Assembly: GCA_025054955.1 (NCBI GenBank)
Contig: JANWZE010000100.1
Location: forward strand, 1 to 60,197
Length of the DNA: 60,197 bases
From: Blastocatellia bacterium
GTDB lineage: Bacteria > Acidobacteriota > Blastocatellia > HR10 > J050
Direction of reading: 5' to 3'
The notes beneath the pieces are model-generated. The model saw only the letters and a program-made list of their open reading frames with translations, made no database searches and had not been told where the DNA came from. Every line of letters starts with the position of its first letter. Within the stretch, counting starts at the first letter, position 1. The position numbers were made by a program, and so were the translations under genes. This document shows positions 1 to 10,220 of this stretch, one piece after another.

Positions 1-385
1 GAGAGCAATCCTCCGGCATTTTGTTGACCACCAAACGCCGATTACCAGAGGCAGTCCGCGCTGCTGATGCCTGGTCATTGCTCAATGAGCAATCTGAGAT
101 AACCCTCAACGATGAACGATGAACAGCATGGAACGAATTCCACTTCTCATCATCTAGCGGGGCAGATACGAGATCAATCATGCTTCAACACGTCTGCGCC
201 GTCTCCAAATATCGGCATGTCGCCTCCAGCGACAAGAGGCAATACATCGCCGAGTCAGTACTCCTACCACAGCCGTTGCAAGCGCATCAGAGCGCGAACT
301 TGGATGCGCTCGCTGATGGGGCGTCGGACCGCGAACTCGGATGCGCACGTTGATAAAGCGTTGATCACGTACAACGCGCTGGCAT
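1..385. other. Non-coding left edge with a short hairpin
   Basis: I see no convincing gene here. Short open frames on both strands have no recognisable domain and no ribosome binding site. A perfect 7-bp stem (ATTGCTC / GAGCAAT, loop AAT) lies at 77-93, downstream of the minus-strand TPR gene. It has no T-run, so a terminator role is only possible. Confidence 0.5.
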
Positions 386-1141
386 TCACCGCTCACGCTC
401 AAGAAACTCTTGAATTTCTTGTCGAAGCCGCTCGGCCTCTCGACGTCGAGGCGTGTACGTCCTGATGACGTTCTCACATTCTTTGATGGCTGAGTCGAAA
501 TCATCCGTTTTCAAATAGGCGAGCGCCAAGTGCCACATGGCTTCGCCTCGGATGCGGCCACGACCAAACCGAACAGCCGATTGAAGCGGCCCGATGGCCA
601 GCAGCGGTTTTTCGAGCATCAAGAGCGACACGCCACGATAGAAATGCGCTTCAGCATGGCGTGGAGAAGATTGCAAGAATTGAGCCAGTTGCTGCTCAGC
701 CGTGGCAAAATCCGCGCGTTGGTATGATTGCATGATCTGATGAAACAGGCTTGATTGCCCGTTGGCAGGCATGTCGCCGCCCGGCTCTCGCCAAATCAAA
801 TCATCCTCCTGTGGCTGAGGCGGAGTATACACTGCCTGAGCAATTTTCAACGTGCGCCAAGGATTCTCACGCGACGGCGCTTGCATCGAGGACGACGATG
901 GCGCTGTCGAAGTTTGCAGCGGCCCATCCGATGGCGCTTCAACCGGCCATCCACGACCTAACAACAGCAGACCTCCGACAACCACCAGCAACACGGTAGC
1001 CAGCCCAAATACTCGGCGGCGATGCCGAATGTACCAAGCCGGAGCACCTGATGACGGCAAAGCTACAGGCGACGCATTTTCACCCTCCGACAGAGAGGCC
1101 TCAGGCCTCTGGAGGTCTTCATTGACCAACTGCGGTTTCAT
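386..1141 (-). CDS. Membrane-anchored TPR-repeat protein
   Basis: This 251-residue protein has a short Pro/Ser-rich cytoplasmic N-terminus, one transmembrane helix at about residues 45-62 and a Pro/Ser-rich linker. The C-terminal half (from about 130) reads as TPR-type helical repeats (for example AEAHFYRGVSLLMLEKPLLA and WHLALAYLKTDDFDSAIKEC). TPRs mediate protein-protein contacts, and here they would lie outside the cytoplasmic membrane. The frame is open further upstream, but the ATG at 1139-1141 has an AGAGG about 5 nt before it and begins just before the basic and hydrophobic anchor, so I use it. The start faces the divergent Uma2 gene across 139 bp. No partner is identifiable; the specific function is unknown. 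Confidence 0.75.
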   Translation of the reverse strand: MKPQLVNEDLQRPEASLSEGENASPVALPSSGAPAWYIRHRRRVFGLATVLLVVVGGLLLLGRGWPVEAPSDGPLQTSTAPSSSSMQAPSRENPWRTLKIAQAVYTPPQPQEDDLIWREPGGDMPANGQSSLFHQIMQSYQRADFATAEQQLAQFLQSSPRHAEAHFYRGVSLLMLEKPLLAIGPLQSAVRFGRGRIRGEAMWHLALAYLKTDDFDSAIKECENVIRTYTPRRREAERLRQEIQEFLERER

Positions 1142-1244
1142 ACGGCCTCTGCTGTTACTTTCTGTCAGGAACCACGCGACAATAATACCGCAATGCCAAA
1201 CTGAATCAAAGTTCACAGCCAGAGCAGCAGAGCACTGCCTGTTC

Positions 1245-1274
1245 TTGACGGTGTTGGAGGTGGCAGTGTATAAA
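1245..1274 (+). promoter_or_regulatory. Candidate sigma-70 promoter, possibly leaderless
   Basis: A TTGACG hexamer (1245-1250) is followed after 18 bp by TATAAA (1269-1274). The ATG of the Uma2 gene is at 1281, only 7 bp beyond the -10 box. Transcription would therefore start at or next to the start codon, giving a leaderless or nearly leaderless mRNA. This is inferred from the hexamers alone. Confidence 0.35.
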
Positions 1275-1280
1275 GGCGGC

Positions 1281-2051
1281 ATGAACCGGACAGAGCACGC
1301 TCCATCAGAAGGCCAAGAAGCGACGTTGGCGCCGCTGCCGGCGTTGCCGTTTGATGTCAATGAATTGGTGACGGAGGACGATACGCCGGTGGATAATTTG
1401 TTTTCAGAGAAGCAGCAACGTTTGCTGACGGAGCCACTGTACAGTAGCTGGGCGGGGCCGGAGCCGGAGGCCGAAGGCGGGGGGCGCCGGCCATTTTTGG
1501 TAGCGTCAAATGTGGGACTGTTTTTTGCATGGCGAGAGCCGCCGCTTGTGCCCGATGTATTTTTGAGCCTTGACGTGGCGGTTCCCGAACAATGGCACGA
1601 GAAGAGCCACCGGTCGTATTTCTTTTGGGAGTTTGGCAAGGCGCCGGAGGTGGTGGTGGAGATTGTCTCCAATCGTGAGGGCAATGAGCTGGGGAGCAAG
1701 AAGCAGCAGTATGCGCGCATCGGCATAGCCTATTACGTGGTCTACGACCCGACGCACCAGTTGGGAGAAGAGACGTTGTATGTGTTTGAGCGGCGTGCTG
1801 AGGGATATATTGCTCGCGCGGAGCGTTATCTGAGCGGAATTGGGCTAGGCGTGACGTTGTGGGAAGGCGTTTATGAAGGCAAGCAGGACACGTGGCTGCG
1901 CTGGTGTGATCAGCACGGCCGCGTGATTCCAACAGGCGCTGAACGCGCAGCCCAGGAAGCCCAACGGGCCGAACGCGAAGCTCAACGGGCCGAACGGCTG
2001 GCTACGAAGCTGCGGGAACTGGGCTTTGATCCCGATCAAATCGGTTCCTAA
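1281..2051 (+). CDS. Uma2-family (DUF820) restriction-endonuclease-fold protein
   Basis: The 256-residue product matches the Uma2/DUF820 family, a PD-(D/E)XK-fold group abundant in cyanobacteria, Chloroflexi and Acidobacteria whose cellular role is not established. Family features visible are PDVFLSLDV (metal-site Asp region), APEVVVEIVSNREG (Glu of the nuclease-like core), KKQQYARIGIAYYVVYDP, and a C-terminal Glu/Arg/Ala-rich coiled coil (EAQRAEREAQRAER) typical of the longer family members. The frame is open far upstream, but only from the ATG at 1281 does the sequence resemble the family. A second, truncated Uma2 gene lies at the right edge of the window. Confidence 0.85.
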   Translation: MNRTEHAPSEGQEATLAPLPALPFDVNELVTEDDTPVDNLFSEKQQRLLTEPLYSSWAGPEPEAEGGGRRPFLVASNVGLFFAWREPPLVPDVFLSLDVAVPEQWHEKSHRSYFFWEFGKAPEVVVEIVSNREGNELGSKKQQYARIGIAYYVVYDPTHQLGEETLYVFERRAEGYIARAERYLSGIGLGVTLWEGVYEGKQDTWLRWCDQHGRVIPTGAERAAQEAQRAEREAQRAERLATKLRELGFDPDQIGS

Positions 2052-2164
2052 TGACTCTCAACCCCAACGACGCGTCACCGAGCCAAGGCGGCCTTATCTT
2101 CACACGCTGAACACCTGTCAGGCCATCGCCGGGCTGTTTGTCTCCGTCACGGTGAAGCAACAGG

Positions 2165-3892
<1,728 letters not shown>

Positions 3893-4201
3893 AAAGCACC
3901 CCTGTGGTGGAAATCCGAAATCCGAATATCGAAATCCGAAACAAGTTCAAAAATCCAAATCCCAAGCCCTCTTCGAGGGAAACCCGGCCCTCTTCGAGGG
4001 AAATCCGAAGCCCCGGCGGGGAAATCCCAAGCACGAAATCCCAAATCCGAAACAAATTCCAATGACCAAACTCCAAATGGCAGACAATGAGTGGGGTAGT
4101 GTTTGGAACATTGAGATTTTGACGTTTGAACTTGTTTCGGACTTCGTGCTTCGGACTTCGGATTTCCCTCGAAGAGGGCTTCGGGCTTTTCCCCATTTTC
4201 T
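3893..4201. repeat. AAATCCGAA-type dispersed low-complexity element
   Basis: This gap between the two carboxylase genes is built of short repeats of the type GAAATCCGAAACAAGTTC on the left half and GTTTCGGACTTCG on the right half, with tandem pieces of CTCTTCGAGGGAAA in between. The two halves are loosely inverted, so the RNA could fold back on itself. A second copy with the same arrangement occupies 58709-58975. No gene is supported here. Confidence 0.75.
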
Positions 4202-5545
4202 TCAATCAACCAGCATGCGTTTGAGAAATTCGACATCGTACTGTCCGCTGACGAACTCAGGCGCAGCCAGAATACGCTGATGCAGCGGGATTGTAGTGCG
4301 GACGCCCTCAATACGAAATTGCCTCAACGCCTCTGCCATAATACGCAACGTCTCCGGTCGCGTCCTCCCATGCGCAATCAGCTTGCCAATCATCGAATCG
4401 TAGAACGGCGGGATGGTGTACCCGGCTTCAACGTGTGTGTCCAATCGGAGTGCCTCGCCTGTTGGTGGATCAAACACAGTGATGCAGCCGGGGTCAGGTT
4501 TGAATCCGTTTTGTGGGTCTTCGGCGTTGATGCGACATTCAATCGCATGACCGTTCCACCGGACCTCGTCCTGTTTGATCGTCAACGGTTGATTGGCGGC
4601 GATACGAATTTGCTCTTTGACGATGTCCACACCCGTGACCATTTCGGTGACCGGATGCTCGACTTGAAGCCGCGTGTTCATCTCCATGAAGTACAAGCGA
4701 CCGTCGGCATCGCGTAGGAATTCAACGGTGCCGGCGCTGACATATCCGATCGCCTTCATGGCCGCGACGACGCGCTCGCCCATGCGACGGCGTGTATCAG
4801 CATCTATCACCGGCGATGGAGATTCTTCGACCAGTTTTTGGTGATGACGCTGGACTGAGCATTCGCGTTCACCCAGATGAATGACATGACCAAACGCATC
4901 GCCCAGCACTTGAAATTCAATGTGTCGGCCACCTTGAATGATCTTTTCCAAATAGAGGCCAGGGTGACCAAACGCTTTCTCTGCCTCCAAGGCGGCCTCG
5001 TCGAAAAAGCGTTGCAACTCGCCTTCATCGCGACAGACGCGCATCCCCTTGCCGCCGCCGCCGGCTGTGGCCTTCAACAAGACGGGATAGCCAACGTAGC
5101 GGGCCACCTGTTTCGCCTCATCCACATTGGCCAGAAGCGATGCAGAGCCGGGAATCGTTTCCAAGCCGGCGGCCTGCATGGTTTGCTTGGCTGTCAGTTT
5201 GTCGCCCATCAATCGAATCGCGTGAGGCGGCGGCCCGACAAACGCAATCTTCTGTCGCAAGCACCGCTCGGCAAAGAGCGCGTTCTCCGACAGGAATCCA
5301 TAACCGGGATGCAGCGCCTGACATTCGTATTGCTCGGCCGCTTGCAGCACGGCGTCCATGTTGAGGTAGCTTTCTTTGCTCTGCGCTGGACCGATGCAGA
5401 CACTCTTATCCGCCAAGCGTAAATGCGGCGAGTCGCGGTCTGCGGATGAGTGCACGGCGACCGTTTCAATGCCCAGCTCACGGCAAGCGCGTATGATGCG
5501 CAATGCGATCTCTCCTCGATTGGCGACTAGCAGTCGGCGAAACAT
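4202..5545 (-). CDS. accC: Biotin carboxylase (acetyl/propionyl-CoA carboxylase subunit AccC)
   Basis: The 447-residue product is a full-length biotin carboxylase, which uses ATP and bicarbonate to carboxylate biotin on a carrier protein. The N-terminal domain begins MFRRLLVANRGEIALRIIRA. The ATP-grasp domain has the glycine-rich loop KATAGGGGKGMR, the catalytic FMEMNTRLQVEHPVTE block and HLGERECSVQRHHQK. The C-terminal domain has INAEDP. The length equals that of stand-alone AccC, so no biotin carrier or carboxyltransferase is fused. The GcdA-like carboxyltransferase follows downstream on the same strand and is the probable partner. No biotinyl (AMKM-type) carrier gene is visible in the window, so it must be supplied from elsewhere. 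Confidence 0.95.
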   Translation of the reverse strand: MFRRLLVANRGEIALRIIRACRELGIETVAVHSSADRDSPHLRLADKSVCIGPAQSKESYLNMDAVLQAAEQYECQALHPGYGFLSENALFAERCLRQKIAFVGPPPHAIRLMGDKLTAKQTMQAAGLETIPGSASLLANVDEAKQVARYVGYPVLLKATAGGGGKGMRVCRDEGELQRFFDEAALEAEKAFGHPGLYLEKIIQGGRHIEFQVLGDAFGHVIHLGERECSVQRHHQKLVEESPSPVIDADTRRRMGERVVAAMKAIGYVSAGTVEFLRDADGRLYFMEMNTRLQVEHPVTEMVTGVDIVKEQIRIAANQPLTIKQDEVRWNGHAIECRINAEDPQNGFKPDPGCITVFDPPTGEALRLDTHVEAGYTIPPFYDSMIGKLIAHGRTRPETLRIMAEALRQFRIEGVRTTIPLHQRILAAPEFVSGQYDVEFLKRMLVD

Positions 5546-5798
5546 AGACGGTCACACAGCAATTTTTTAGGAAATGGGCTTGGGTGCATTGCTTGAATCC
5601 TCGTGGCCAGAGCTGTGGGAAACGAGCGCAGCGCATCGAAGGCGCAGAGAAAAAGGGAGCGTTTCTGCAATCGCCGTGATCTGGACAAGTCTCTCTTCAT
5701 TCTTCCTGGCCTGTCGTAGCACGCAGGTAAGTCTTGAAATGTTCGTACAGGGCGGAAATATAACACGAGACCTATACGAGCAGAAAGCCTCTTGCCGA

Positions 5799-5827
5799 TT
5801 GAGGCCGGCGGCTCATTCGTCTACAAT
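5799..5827 (+). promoter_or_regulatory. Candidate sigma-70 promoter for the AtpZ-like gene
   Basis: TTGAGG (5799-5804) and TACAAT (5822-5827) are separated by 17 bp and lie just upstream of the ribosome binding site of the small membrane-protein gene. Only the hexamers support it. Confidence 0.35.
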
Positions 5828-5844
5828 CAAACGAGGTGATTGTC

Positions 5845-6063
5845 ATGGCAAAGTCAGATACGCCAGAACAACTGAAGAAATTTGGTATGGCCATGTCGCT
5901 TGGCACGGTGTTCATTTCTTACATTTTGGCTGGAGGCCTGATCGGCTATTATCTGGACAAGTGGCTTGGCACCACGCCGTGGATGTTTCTGATCTGGTTC
6001 GCGCTGGGCGTGGGCGGCGCGATTTACCAAGCATTTCGGATTTCAGCTCGACTGAATCAGTAA
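5845..6063 (+). CDS. AtpZ/AtpI-family small membrane protein
   Basis: This 72-residue protein has two transmembrane helices (about 17-38 and 45-63) joined by the short loop YLDKWLGTTPW. That matches the AtpZ/AtpI family (F0F1-ATPase subunit, putative), small proteins often encoded at the head of atp operons and implicated in c-ring assembly or Mg2+ uptake. I chose the ATG at 5845, which has CGAGG 8 nt upstream; a GTG three codons earlier overlaps that site. No ATP synthase genes are in the window, so the gene stands alone between convergent or unrelated genes. Confidence 0.8.
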   Translation: MAKSDTPEQLKKFGMAMSLGTVFISYILAGGLIGYYLDKWLGTTPWMFLIWFALGVGGAIYQAFRISARLNQ

Positions 6064-6124
6064 CCTGTGAGGCAGTGACCTACGACTCACACGTGCGACT
6101 CGATTGAACGCTGCCCGATGCGCC

Positions 6125-7123
6125 TCACGAAGCCAGCGCTTGCACCGCTGTGACGGCGATGGCCTCGACGATGTCTTCAGCCGTGCAGCCACGCGATAAA
6201 TCGTTGACCGGCTTGTTCAGCCCTTGCAAGATCGGCCCGATGGCGGTGGCTCCGGCCAGCCGTTCGGTCAGTTTATACGCGATATTGCCAGCGTCGAGGT
6301 TGGGAAAGATCAGCACGTTGGCCCGACCGGCAACTGGCGAGCCTGGCGCTTTTTTCTCGCCGACCAATGGCACTAACGCAGCGTCTGCTTGCAGCTCACC
6401 ATCAATCTGCAACTCGGGCGCACGGGCGCGAGCCGTCTTCACTGCTTCGACGACTTTCTCCACGAATGGATGAGCGGCGCTCCCTTTGGTGGAGAAGGAG
6501 AGCATCGCCACGTAAGGTTCAACCTCCAGTAATTGTCGGCAACTGTGCGCCGAGGCCAGTGCGATCTCGGCCAGCTCTGCTGCCGAAGGGTTCACCACCA
6601 CGCCACAATCGGCATAGATCAAGGCGCCTTGAGCGCCCACGCGAGCATCGGGCAGCACCATGATGAAGAAACTAGAGACGAGGCGAAAGCCTTCTCGTAA
6701 TCCGACCACCTGAATGGCTGCCCGCACGGTCTCAGCCGTCGTGTGAACAGCGCCGGCCACCGCGCCATCAGCGTTGCCTTCCCGCACCATCATCGCGCCG
6801 AAGTAGAGTGGGGCCAGCATCTGCTGTCGCGCTTCGTTCAGCGTGATCCCTTTGGACCGGCGCAATTCAAAATAGAATCGAGCATAGGCTTCAAGGTCAC
6901 TGGATCGCGCCGGCTCCACTATGCTTATCTGATGCAGCGGCACGTTCAGTCGAGCGGCTTCTTCTCGGATGACGGCTTCGCGTCCAAGCAACGTCACGTG
7001 GGCGATCCCTTGACTAACGCAGATAGCTGCTGCCCGCAGCGTCCGTTCGTCTTCGCCTTCAGGCAGCACGATCCGTCGTGGATGAGCCTGGGCACGTTGT
7101 TTGATACGATCCAGTACGCTCAT
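6125..7123 (-). CDS. pta: Phosphate acetyltransferase
   Basis: The 332-residue protein has the length of the single-domain Pta class (EC 2.3.1.8, acetyl-CoA + Pi to acetyl phosphate + CoA). Recognisable blocks are [17 protein letters not shown] near the start, [19 protein letters not shown], the [15 protein letters not shown] motif, the FSTKGSA stretch, and the C-terminal [20 protein letters not shown] with [18 protein letters not shown]. It lacks the N-terminal DRTGG and P-loop domains of long Pta forms. The ATG at 7121-7123 is preceded by GAAGGA at good spacing; the frame stays open 12 codons upstream without a better signal. No acetate kinase gene is adjacent. Confidence 0.93.
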   Translation of the reverse strand: MSVLDRIKQRAQAHPRRIVLPEGEDERTLRAAAICVSQGIAHVTLLGREAVIREEAARLNVPLHQISIVEPARSSDLEAYARFYFELRRSKGITLNEARQQMLAPLYFGAMMVREGNADGAVAGAVHTTAETVRAAIQVVGLREGFRLVSSFFIMVLPDARVGAQGALIYADCGVVVNPSAAELAEIALASAHSCRQLLEVEPYVAMLSFSTKGSAAHPFVEKVVEAVKTARARAPELQIDGELQADAALVPLVGEKKAPGSPVAGRANVLIFPNLDAGNIAYKLTERLAGATAIGPILQGLNKPVNDLSRGCTAEDIVEAIAVTAVQALAS

Positions 7124-7342
7124 TGCATTTTCCTTCGTTGCGGCGGCAAACCATGCCATTGCCTCACAGCTTTGTCAACCTTGGCACGAGCCGTAGAGTG
7201 AGCGAGTCGTCACAGACCAAACGACAAGCTCTACACCAAATGACGGGTCACGAACGCAGCGGCGCGGCGCGGGCTTATGGACTGTCTACTTGTTGAAATG
7301 AACTTGCTCGTTAATCTCCAGGATGAAATTAAGTAGTAATCC

Positions 7343-7374
7343 TGATAGCTATCACGTCGCGGTTTTGATATACT
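7343..7374 (+). promoter_or_regulatory. Candidate promoter with a 12-bp palindrome over the -35 region
   Basis: A perfect palindrome TGATAGCTATCA (7343-7354) ends 14 bp before a TATACT hexamer (7369-7374), about 70 bp upstream of the FG-GAP gene. It occupies the place where a -35 box would be, and no good -35 hexamer is seen. That arrangement would suit an activator- or repressor-controlled promoter. The remainder of the 7124-7444 gap holds nothing else I recognise. Confidence 0.3.
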
Positions 7375-7444
7375 GCCGCCCGTGTGAGAAGTGAGAGATA
7401 GACGAGTGGTTGTAGAACGAACCGAAGCCATTGTGGAGGAGATC

Positions 7445-8836
7445 ATGAACAAGAACGATCAGGAGGGTCTTAGCCCAATCCCGGCGGGCGCAGTGCCCAT
7501 TCGCTTCACTCGTTCCAACCGAGAAGCCCGGTTGCCCCTGCTGATGTTTGTTGCCGCTGGCCGTGATGCGACGCGGCTCCTGATGCCGCTGCTGTTGTTT
7601 GTCATAGTGCTGACGGTGGCGACGCCTGCGCACCACGCGCAATCCGTCTCGGCGTTGATTCAAGTGCCGGTTGGTTACTTCTATGTCAACACGCCGGCCA
7701 TAGGCGATCTGAACGGCGATGGTCAACTGGACATCATTGTCTCGGCCAGTGGGGTCCATCCTCGGATTTTTTCCATGTCCATGTCGGGCCTGATCACGGC
7801 TGTGGCCAGCGATGGTTCGATTTTGCCCGGTTGGCCTGTCCTCACGGATGAAGACGTTGCGATGTTGCCCCCTACGCCGGCTATTGTCGCCGACGTGGAC
7901 GGTAGTGGTTGGCCTGAAGTCATCTGCGGTCATGGGCGCACGCTTTATGTGTTCAGCGCGAATGGGCGACTAATCTGGAAGCAGCGGATCGAAGGCTACT
8001 TCAAAAGGAGACCGGAGGTCGCCGATTTGAATCATGACGGTCGGCTGGAGATTATTGCGTCAGCCGATTACTTCTTGGGCCAGGCCAGAATCTACGCCTG
8101 GCATTCCAACGGCAAGCCGCTTGCCAACACGCCCATCTTCATTGATGAATACTTTGCCTCATCGCCGAGCGTGTACCGTCAACATGAGGAGACGCTCATC
8201 GCCATTGGCGGCGGCAATGGGTATGCCGATCAAGCTGGCACGCTCTATCTGTTTGCTTATGAGCAGGGGCAATTCCGACAACGATGGATTCATCGCATCG
8301 GTCAGCACCCGATTTGCAAGCCTGTTTTTGCCGACCTTGATGCTGATGGCGAGATAGACGTTTTAGGCGGCACGTATGCACCATTGGTCTATGCGCTACG
8401 TGCGTCTGACGGAACGTTTTTGCCTGGCTGGCCTCGATCGGTGGCCGGCAGCGTCTTCACCTCACCGGCCGTCTATCAAGATACTTTTCGCACGATTGTC
8501 GTCGCCGTCGCGTTGACCGGCACAATCTATGCCTGGAATGAACGAGGCCAATTACAATGGCAACAGCAGATTGATCCCAACGCGATTGAGCAGATCACGC
8601 TCGCTGATGTGGATGCGGCTGCTGACAACATGCCTGAAGTGCTTCTGGGCATCAACGGCGGCATTAGCGCTTTCGGTATCCTCGACGGACGGCCTGTCAA
8701 AAAATGGGACTTGACCAACCATTGGGTCACCGGGGCCTTACAAGCTCAACTCCAACCTAGCAGCGCACCCAACCTGATTCTCGGTGGCGTTGACAACCGG
8801 ACTGAACGCGCCAAATTGTTTATCCTTCAAAATTGA
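7445..8836 (+). CDS. Secreted or membrane-anchored FG-GAP/VCBS-repeat protein
   Basis: A 463-residue protein with an N-terminal polar segment, one hydrophobic helix (about residues 40-60, signal or anchor) and then a propeller made of FG-GAP/VCBS-type units. At least five calcium-binding-type loops are visible: DLNGDGQLDIIVS, DVDGSGWPEVICG, DLNHDGRLEIIAS, DLDADGEIDVLGG and the degenerate DVDAAADNMPEVLLG. Such propellers are usually extracytoplasmic adhesion or sugar/protein-binding domains. The ATG at 7445 follows GGAGGAG at about 5 nt, which favours it over an in-frame ATG upstream. The hydrophobic segment is unusually far from the N-terminus for a signal peptide. Ligand unknown. Confidence 0.85.
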   Translation: MNKNDQEGLSPIPAGAVPIRFTRSNREARLPLLMFVAAGRDATRLLMPLLLFVIVLTVATPAHHAQSVSALIQVPVGYFYVNTPAIGDLNGDGQLDIIVSASGVHPRIFSMSMSGLITAVASDGSILPGWPVLTDEDVAMLPPTPAIVADVDGSGWPEVICGHGRTLYVFSANGRLIWKQRIEGYFKRRPEVADLNHDGRLEIIASADYFLGQARIYAWHSNGKPLANTPIFIDEYFASSPSVYRQHEETLIAIGGGNGYADQAGTLYLFAYEQGQFRQRWIHRIGQHPICKPVFADLDADGEIDVLGGTYAPLVYALRASDGTFLPGWPRSVAGSVFTSPAVYQDTFRTIVVAVALTGTIYAWNERGQLQWQQQIDPNAIEQITLADVDAAADNMPEVLLGINGGISAFGILDGRPVKKWDLTNHWVTGALQAQLQPSSAPNLILGGVDNRTERAKLFILQN

Positions 8837-8880
8837 AGGCCGGCAGGCCAAGAGCATCGGCAAACAATGAAGCGCCCTCG

Positions 8881-9028
8881 GCAACAGGGCTCACTGCCGG
8901 TGCGCTTCGCTTCTCACCGTCGGGCGTATGTGCCGTTCACGAACGAAACCATCTGCAACAGGGCTCATTGCCGGTGCGCTTCGCTTCTCACCCTCGGCCC
9001 TCATTGCTTTGTTCACGGACGAAACCAA
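8881..9028. repeat. Two-copy tandem repeat, period about 74 bp
   Basis: Copies at about 8881-8951 and 8955-9028 share GCAACAGGGCTCA, TGCCGGTGCGCTTCGCTTCT and a trailing GTTCACG-ACGAAACCA. The second copy runs into the 3' end of the minus-strand PuuD-like gene and includes its stop codon (9013-9015), so the array looks like a duplication of that gene's terminal bases plus flank. Confidence 0.7.
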
Positions 9029-9804
9029 ATGTAGTCTCCATGTGAGGTGGCCATGAAGAACAACATGGGCAACGATAACCAAAAGTTCGTGCGCGAAGCC
9101 ATGAACGCGCGACGCGCCAGTTGAGCCGATTCGGGTGGAATTGGCGTTCCGTCCTGGGCATTGGCCTTCGTCCACGCGATAATTCGTTTCTGATGCGGCC
9201 AGATAATGCCCCACACATTCAGCATCATAATCAACCCGATTCCACCGCCAATACCGATGGACGCTGATTTGTTGGTAAAATGCATTCCTGTCGGGGTCGG
9301 AATGGTGAATGTTTTAATCATCAAGAACGACATGATGAGCACCACCAACACGACCGCCACGGCAATAAACCAGCCCTTGTCAATGCGCCCCGGAACGAGC
9401 ATCAAGAACCCATAGATGATGCCCCACGCCAGCAGCGACCAGCCAAGCCATTGAATGAAGACGCCACCCATCGGCACTTTGGCGTTTTGGGCGTCCGGGC
9501 GCAGAATGTACATGACATAGTAACCCAGTCCCATCAACACGGTGACCACAGCACCCCAGCGAAACCACCAGAGGGCGCGCGGCATCAGTTCCGGCACAAC
9601 CTTGCCTTTGGTTGGCCCATCCAGGGCTTTCATGAAGTTGACGTTGACCAGGTTGAAAAAGTAGAGAAGCCCGATCCAAGCGATCCCGGCGACAAAGTGC
9701 ACCCACCGCATGAAAATTCTCGGCAACTCATCTCCACTGGGACCGTGAACCTGCAACAGCAACGCGACGACAACCGGCAATCCGGTCAGTACCACTGGCA
9801 GCAT
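9013..9804 (-). CDS. PuuD-like urate hydroxylase-type membrane protein (short form)
   Basis: The 263-residue product is a multi-pass membrane protein with about seven hydrophobic helices. It resembles the N-terminal membrane domain of urate hydroxylase PuuD (urate oxidase N-terminal family): see FMRWVHFVAGIAWIGLLYFFN, the PRALWWFRWGAVVTVLMGLG helix and MLNVWGIIWPHQKRII. Conserved His residues within helices could bind haem or metal. Typical PuuD carries a C-terminal cytochrome c domain, which is absent here, with no CXXCH anywhere. The ATG at 9802-9804 has a perfect AGGAGG 7 nt upstream. No purine-degradation genes are near, so urate as substrate is only a family-based guess. Confidence 0.75.
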   Translation of the reverse strand: MLPVVLTGLPVVVALLLQVHGPSGDELPRIFMRWVHFVAGIAWIGLLYFFNLVNVNFMKALDGPTKGKVVPELMPRALWWFRWGAVVTVLMGLGYYVMYILRPDAQNAKVPMGGVFIQWLGWSLLAWGIIYGFLMLVPGRIDKGWFIAVAVVLVVLIMSFLMIKTFTIPTPTGMHFTNKSASIGIGGGIGLIMMLNVWGIIWPHQKRIIAWTKANAQDGTPIPPESAQLARRAFMASRTNFWLSLPMLFFMATSHGDYIWFRP

Positions 9805-10220
9805 AGTTTCCTCCTGTAGATGGATGTTTGGTTTGAGCAAAATCCTACTTCATTTCTCTTCACACACTGACGACCAATTGAGTGAGGCCATTGTAATGAC
9901 CGACACGTACCCGGTCAAGAGGAAGAACTGGATGCCGTTGCCGACGCGGCGCCCTTCTTCATGGAGAGTGGAGAACTGCGCCCAGGGAGGCACTCAGTTG
10001 AAGTGGGTGTTGTTGATGTTGAAGCGGCTTAAGCCCCTCGGCAAAAGCGGCGCCATGAGCTCGGCATATCGGCCTGCTTGGCAGCGATGGGGCAACTGGG
10101 CCAGCCACGCGGCTTACCTGTGTGACCCAGAGGCGCTCAGCTTCATCAGGATTGCAACTGAGATAATCGAAGCTCCGTCTTCAAGACGCCAGATTGATTG
10201 AGCTCGGCCCTCGTTATGTA
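9805..10220. other. Non-coding gap of about 416 bp
   Basis: Between the PuuD-like gene and the subtilisin gene I see no supported gene. A plus-strand open frame of 125 codons (9824-10201) has no recognisable fold and begins within the leader of the divergent gene. No strong terminator or repeat was found. Confidence 0.5.

Noticed and set aside
112-465. Open frame at the left edge
   Set aside because: No recognisable domain or ribosome site, and overlapping frames on both strands are equally open.
9824-10201. 125-codon plus-strand open frame
   Set aside because: Starts within the leader of the divergent PuuD-like gene, has no recognisable fold and no ribosome binding site.
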